9,144 nt of DNA from NCBI GenBank assembly GCA_035935235.1, contig DASYXG010000344.1:1-9144 (forward strand). Reading direction: 5' to 3'. Made by a program: the position numbers and the translations under genes. Under the pieces are notes generated by a model. The model was not told the DNA's origin, searched no databases, and was given only the letters and a program-made list of their open reading frames with translations. This document shows, piece after piece, positions 6,045 through 9,144 of the stretch (positions are counted from its first letter, which is position 1; each line of letters starts with the position of its first letter). Source of the stretch: DATARH01 sp035935235. GTDB taxonomy: Bacteria > Pseudomonadota > Alphaproteobacteria > ATCC43930 > CGMCC-115725.

Positions 6045-6136
6045 GTCATTGCGAGCGAAGCGAAGCAATCTCAGGCAGTGAGAGCCTCCTGCGGAAGGAG
6101 ATTGCCGCGTCGCGCCGACGCGCTCCTCGCAATGAC
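6045..6136. repeat. Palindromic intergenic repeat with four-part stem structure
   Basis: A 92-base element bounded by a perfect 11-base inverted repeat: GTCATTGCGAG (6045-6055) and CTCGCAATGAC (6126-6136). Inside are GCAATCTC (6065-6072) pairing with GAGATTGC (6098-6105), a small hairpin CTCCT/AGGAG (6086-6090 with 6096-6100) that competes with the inner stem, and a 7-bp hairpin CGCGTCG/CGACGCG (6106-6112 with 6116-6122). From memory, near-identical ends occur in many intergenic spaces of Bradyrhizobium-type genomes, often mistranslated as CHCERSEAIS...RRRAPRND. It fills nearly all of the gap between the hydroxylase large subunit and the MoaD-like gene. It could act as a transcript-end or processing structure, or be a non-autonomous mobile relic. 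Confidence 0.85.
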
Positions 6137-6144
6137 TGCCCTAT

Positions 6145-8436
6145 TTACTCGGCCGCCAGGCGCGGCGGCTCCTGATCGTCGAGCGCCGCGCGCAGCTTCG
6201 GTGGCGACATCGGCAGGTCGCGCATCCGCGCGCCGACCGCATCGGCGATCGCATTGGCGACCGCCGCCATCGGCGGCACGATCGGCACCTCGCCGACGCC
6301 GCGCGCGCCGAACGGGTGACGCGGGTTCGGCACCTCGACCATCACCGCATCGATCATCGGCATGTCCGAGGCGACCGGGATACGGTAGTCGAGGAAGCCG
6401 GGGTTATCGAGGCGGCCATCCTCGTCGTAGATGTATTCCTCGTTGAGGGCCCAGCCGACGCCCTGAGTGACGCCGCCCTGGATCTGTCCCTCGACATAGG
6501 AGGGATGGATCGCGCGACCGACATCCTGCACCGCGGTGTAGCGCAGGATCTTCACGTGACCGGTCTCGGGGTCGACCTCGACGTCGCAAACATGGGTGGC
6601 GAAACCGGGGCCGGCGCCTTGCGCGTTGATCGACACCTCGGCGCTGATCGGCCCGCCGGTGCGGCCCGATTTGATCGCGATATCGGCGAGCGACAGCGGC
6701 TCGAAGCTGCCGGCGTTGGCGCCAGCCGGGAAGGCCTTACCGTCTTTCCACTCGACCGCCTCGGCGCTGATGTCCCAGATCGCCGCGGCGCGCGACTTCA
6801 GCTGCTCAACGACCTTTTCCGCCGCCTGCGTCACGGCCATGCCGGTGGCGAAGGTGACGCGGCTGCCGCCGGTCAGGAAGGTGAAGCCGATCGACCCGGT
6901 GTCGCCGACGACCGGGCGTACCCGGTCGTAGGGGATGCCGAGCACCTCGGCCGCCATCATCGCCATCGAGGCGCGTGAGCCGCCGATATCCGGATTGCCT
7001 TCGATGACGCTCGCGGTGCCGTCCTCATTGATGTGAACTGCTGCGCTCGACTCACCGCCGATGTTGAACCAGAAGCCCGAGGCGATGCCGCGGCCCTGGT
7101 TCTTGCCGAGCTTGACCTTGAGGTTCGGATGGTTGCGCGCGGCCTCGACCGTCTGCAGATAGCCGACATTGACGAGGGTCGGGCCGTACGGGGTCTTGGT
7201 CCCATCGCGCGCCGCGTTCATCTCGCGCAGCGCCAGCGGGTCGATGTTGAGATCGCGGGCGAGCTCGTCGAGGCAGCTCTCGACCCCAAACGACGAGATC
7301 GGCGCGCCCGGCGCCCGATACGCTGCCACTTTCGGCCGGTTCGACACGACGTCGTAGCCGGTGATGTGGACGTTATCGAGGTCGTACATCGCGAAGGCGC
7401 ACATGCAACCCGGACCGACCGGGGAACCGGCGAAGGCGCCGGCCTGATATTTCAGCACCAGCTCGGCCGCGACGATGCGTCCCGACTTCTTGGCGCCGAG
7501 CTTGACCTCGATCGTGCCGCCCGAGGTCGGGCCGGTGCCGCGGAACACCTCTTCGCGGTTCATCACGATCTTGACCGGGCGCCCGGTCTTCTTCGACAAC
7601 GCGAGCGCGACCGGCTCGAGATACACCAGCGTCTTGCCGCCAAAGCCACCGCCGATTTCCGCCGGGACCGCGCGAATGTTGGCGATGTCGATATTGAGAA
7701 GCTTGGCGCAGTAAGCGCGGACCATGAACTGGCCCTGGCTCGAGCTCCAGATCGTCGCCTGCCCGTCGGGGCCGATGGCGACGACGCAGGCATGCGGCTC
7801 GATATAGGCCTGGTGGACGGGTTTGGTGGTGTATTTGCGCTCGATCACCACTTCGGCCTCGGCGAAGCCCTTGGCGATGTCGCCCTTGGTGAAGGTGATC
7901 TTCTTGGCGACGTTCGACGGCTTGGTCGGTTTCGGGTCGACGCCCTGGGTGAACATGTCGTCATGGAGGATTGGCGCGTTCGGCGCCATCGCCGCCTCGA
8001 CATCGATCACGTACGGCAGCACCTCGTATTCGACCTCGATCAGGTCGACCGCTTCCTCGGCGCCAGCCTGGCTGGTGGCAGCGACCGCCGCCACGGCATG
8101 CCCGTCGTAGAGCACCTTGTCGCGCGCCATGCAGTTGCGCGACAGATCGCGGAAATTCATCGGCCCCTCGCCGACAAAGGCTTCCTCGTTCGGGATGTCG
8201 GGGAAATCGGCCGACGTCACGACCGCGTGCACTCCGGGCAACGCCGCCGCCTTCGAGGTATCGATCCGCTTGATCCGCGCATGCGCGTACGGGCTGCGCT
8301 TGACCTTGCCCCACAGCATTCCGGGCATCGTCATGTCGGCGCCGAAGCTGGCGCGGCCGATCACCTTGTCAACGCCATCCGGGCGGATCGGCCGCGTGCC
8401 GACAATTTTCAGAGCCGCCTTGTCGAGATATGACAT
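6145..8436 (-). CDS. Molybdenum hydroxylase, molybdopterin-binding large subunit (xanthine dehydrogenase / CoxL family)
   Basis: A 763-residue protein, normal length for the large subunit of three-part molybdenum hydroxylases. The N-terminal a/b hammerhead domain is seen in VGTRPIRPDGVDKVIGRASF and PGMLWGKVKRSPYAHARI. The Mo-binding part has SSSQGQF (231-237), GGGFGGK (262-268), AYRAPGAP (372-379) and DIGGSRAS (483-490). Glu716 in FGARGVGE near the end is the catalytic Glu of the family. The enzyme hydroxylates or oxidises a small substrate with water as oxygen source, passing electrons through the 2Fe-2S and FAD subunits. The active-site loop is neither AYRCSFR (true CO dehydrogenase) nor AYRGAGR (form II), so it should not be called a CO dehydrogenase. 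The start is backed by GGAG six bases upstream (8446-8443). It follows the 2Fe-2S gene by 53 bases. The substrate is unknown. Confidence 0.95.
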   Translation of the reverse strand: MSYLDKAALKIVGTRPIRPDGVDKVIGRASFGADMTMPGMLWGKVKRSPYAHARIKRIDTSKAAALPGVHAVVTSADFPDIPNEEAFVGEGPMNFRDLSRNCMARDKVLYDGHAVAAVAATSQAGAEEAVDLIEVEYEVLPYVIDVEAAMAPNAPILHDDMFTQGVDPKPTKPSNVAKKITFTKGDIAKGFAEAEVVIERKYTTKPVHQAYIEPHACVVAIGPDGQATIWSSSQGQFMVRAYCAKLLNIDIANIRAVPAEIGGGFGGKTLVYLEPVALALSKKTGRPVKIVMNREEVFRGTGPTSGGTIEVKLGAKKSGRIVAAELVLKYQAGAFAGSPVGPGCMCAFAMYDLDNVHITGYDVVSNRPKVAAYRAPGAPISSFGVESCLDELARDLNIDPLALREMNAARDGTKTPYGPTLVNVGYLQTVEAARNHPNLKVKLGKNQGRGIASGFWFNIGGESSAAVHINEDGTASVIEGNPDIGGSRASMAMMAAEVLGIPYDRVRPVVGDTGSIGFTFLTGGSRVTFATGMAVTQAAEKVVEQLKSRAAAIWDISAEAVEWKDGKAFPAGANAGSFEPLSLADIAIKSGRTGGPISAEVSINAQGAGPGFATHVCDVEVDPETGHVKILRYTAVQDVGRAIHPSYVEGQIQGGVTQGVGWALNEEYIYDEDGRLDNPGFLDYRIPVASDMPMIDAVMVEVPNPRHPFGARGVGEVPIVPPMAAVANAIADAVGARMRDLPMSPPKLRAALDDQEPPRLAAE

Positions 8437-8489
8437 CTGCTACTCCATAAGAGGAATTTCGTGTCTCGGCGCCGCCGAATGCAAGTTGC

Positions 8490-8972
8490 CTACCGACGGG
8501 CCTCGCGCATCACCGCCGCGGCATCCATCACCGCGCGCAGCACCTTGTCGTATCCGGTGCAGCGGCAGAGGTTGCCGGCGAGCCAATAGCGCGCCTCCTC
8601 CTCGGTCGGGTTGAGGTTGTTGTCGAGCAGCGCCTTGGCCGCGACGATCAGACCCGGCGTGCAGAAGCCGCATTGCAGCGCGGCGTGTTCGAGAAATTTC
8701 TGTTGCACGGGGTGCAGCACATCGCCGTCGGCGATGCCTTCGATCGTCGTTACCGTGCGCCCTTCGGCCTCGACTCCGAGCATCAGGCACGAGCAGACAA
8801 TGTTGCCGTCGACGATGATCGTGCAGGCGCCGCAATCGCCGGAGCTACAGCCTTCCTTGCTGCCGGTGAGGCCCAATTCGTCGCGCAGCACGTCGAGCAT
8901 CGTCTGCTGGCCCTCGCAGAGATATTCCGTCGGCTCGCCGTTGATGGTCGTGGTGACGTGATGCTTGCTCAT
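8490..8972 (-). CDS. Molybdenum hydroxylase, 2Fe-2S small subunit (CoxS-like)
   Basis: A 160-residue protein of the usual family length. The N-terminal plant-type ferredoxin domain has Cys42, Cys47 and Cys50 in GCSSGDCGACT and Cys62 further on; the C-terminal helical domain has Cys101 and Cys104 in QCGFCTPG and Cys136 and Cys138 in NLCRCTGY. All eight ligands for two 2Fe-2S clusters are present. It passes electrons from the molybdenum centre to the FAD subunit in the cytoplasmic complex. The start at 8972 overlaps the stop of the FAD subunit gene (TAATG), and GGGAGA lies six bases upstream, so the two are translationally coupled. Confidence 0.96.
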   Translation of the reverse strand: MSKHHVTTTINGEPTEYLCEGQQTMLDVLRDELGLTGSKEGCSSGDCGACTIIVDGNIVCSCLMLGVEAEGRTVTTIEGIADGDVLHPVQQKFLEHAALQCGFCTPGLIVAAKALLDNNLNPTEEEARYWLAGNLCRCTGYDKVLRAVMDAAAVMREARR

Positions 8973-9144
8973 TAAATGTCTCCCGAAACGGTATCCGAGC
9001 GCACCGAGGCGCGTTCAAAGGCGATGGCGGCCGTGCGGCGCGCCAGGACGCCGGCGATCTTGGTGCGGTATTCGATCGTGCCGCGCTTGTCGGAGATCGG
9101 GCGGCAAGCGGCTTGCGCCGCAGAATCCAACCGCGCCAGCGTTT
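8972..9144 (-). CDS. Molybdenum hydroxylase, FAD-binding medium subunit (CoxM-like), C-terminal fragment
   Basis: The last 56 residues of a gene that enters from the right edge, ending with TAA at 8974-8972. The fragment contains ACRPISDKRGTIEYRTKIAG followed by VLARRTAAIAFERA, the typical C-terminus of CoxM / xanthine dehydrogenase FAD subunits (the usual full length is about 270-290 residues). It takes electrons from the 2Fe-2S subunit and passes them to an acceptor. The TAATG overlap with the next gene and the medium-small-large order are those of cox-type operons. The FAD-binding motifs lie outside the window. Confidence 0.88.
   Translation of the reverse strand, partial: TLARLDSAAQAACRPISDKRGTIEYRTKIAGVLARRTAAIAFERASVRSDTVSGDI

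Noticed and set aside
6045..6136. Intrinsic terminator after the hydroxylase large subunit
   Set aside because: Strong stems exist but no T-tract follows on the minus strand, so it is recorded as a repeat and termination is left as a possibility.
5942..6175. A 77-codon plus-strand open frame reading CHCERSEAIS and RRRAPRND
   Set aside because: This is the known artefact of translating the palindromic repeat at 6045-6136, not a protein.
7033..8433. A 466-codon plus-strand open frame opposite the hydroxylase large subunit
   Set aside because: Same antisense composition effect; the minus-strand protein has all family motifs.
6145..9144. Naming the operon coxMSL / aerobic CO dehydrogenase
   Set aside because: The gene order fits, but the large subunit lacks the CO dehydrogenase active-site loop AYRCSFR, so the name would overstate function.
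1..9144. CRISPR array, insertion sequence, tRNA or phage gene
   Set aside because: I saw no regularly spaced direct repeats, transposase or integrase motifs, tRNA-like cloverleaf or phage structural genes.

Overview
This is a GC-rich, densely packed chromosomal window. It most likely comes from an alphaproteobacterium of the Hyphomicrobiales (Bradyrhizobium / Xanthobacteraceae-like). The reasons are the overall base use, the gene families present, and a 92-base intergenic palindrome whose ends read GTCATTGCGAG...CTCGCAATGAC, a repeat type I remember from those genomes. The placement is inference; no rRNA or tRNA is present to confirm it.

Layout. (1) 1-3068, minus strand: a possible four-gene operon, in transcription order a small molybdate-binding TOBE protein (Mop type), an exported SUOX-fold 'molybdopterin-binding' protein whose start abuts the mop stop codon, a GMC-family FAD oxidoreductase, and a luciferase-like flavin-dependent oxidoreductase that runs off the left edge. 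(2) 3257-4360, plus strand: an exported alpha/beta hydrolase with an extra Cys-containing C-terminal module. It is divergent from mop and converges, one base apart, on (3) 4362-5384, minus strand: a short cation-diffusion-facilitator-like membrane protein followed by an exported SH3b protein. (4) 5510-5779, plus strand: a small exported Gly/Ala-rich protein. (5) 5785-9144, minus strand: a molybdenum hydroxylase operon in the classic medium-small-large order (FAD subunit cut by the right edge, 2Fe-2S subunit, Mo-binding subunit), then the palindromic repeat and a MoaD/ThiS-like sulfur-carrier protein.

How they may work together. Molybdenum links both ends: a molybdate-binding Mop protein and a SUOX-fold protein on the left, and a three-subunit molybdenum hydroxylase plus a MoaD-like carrier on the right. 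The hydroxylase large subunit carries neither the AYRCSFR loop of true aerobic CO dehydrogenase nor the AYRGAGR loop of form II; it has AYRAPGAP, so its substrate is open. The GMC and luciferase-like enzymes suggest oxidation of an organic substrate, but nothing here fixes which one. No mobile element, CRISPR array, RNA gene or phage gene was seen. I found no clearly new defence or mobile system. The most interesting points are the cysteine-free SUOX-fold protein paired with Mop, the unassigned hydroxylase with its own MoaD-like partner, and the two-module hydrolase.
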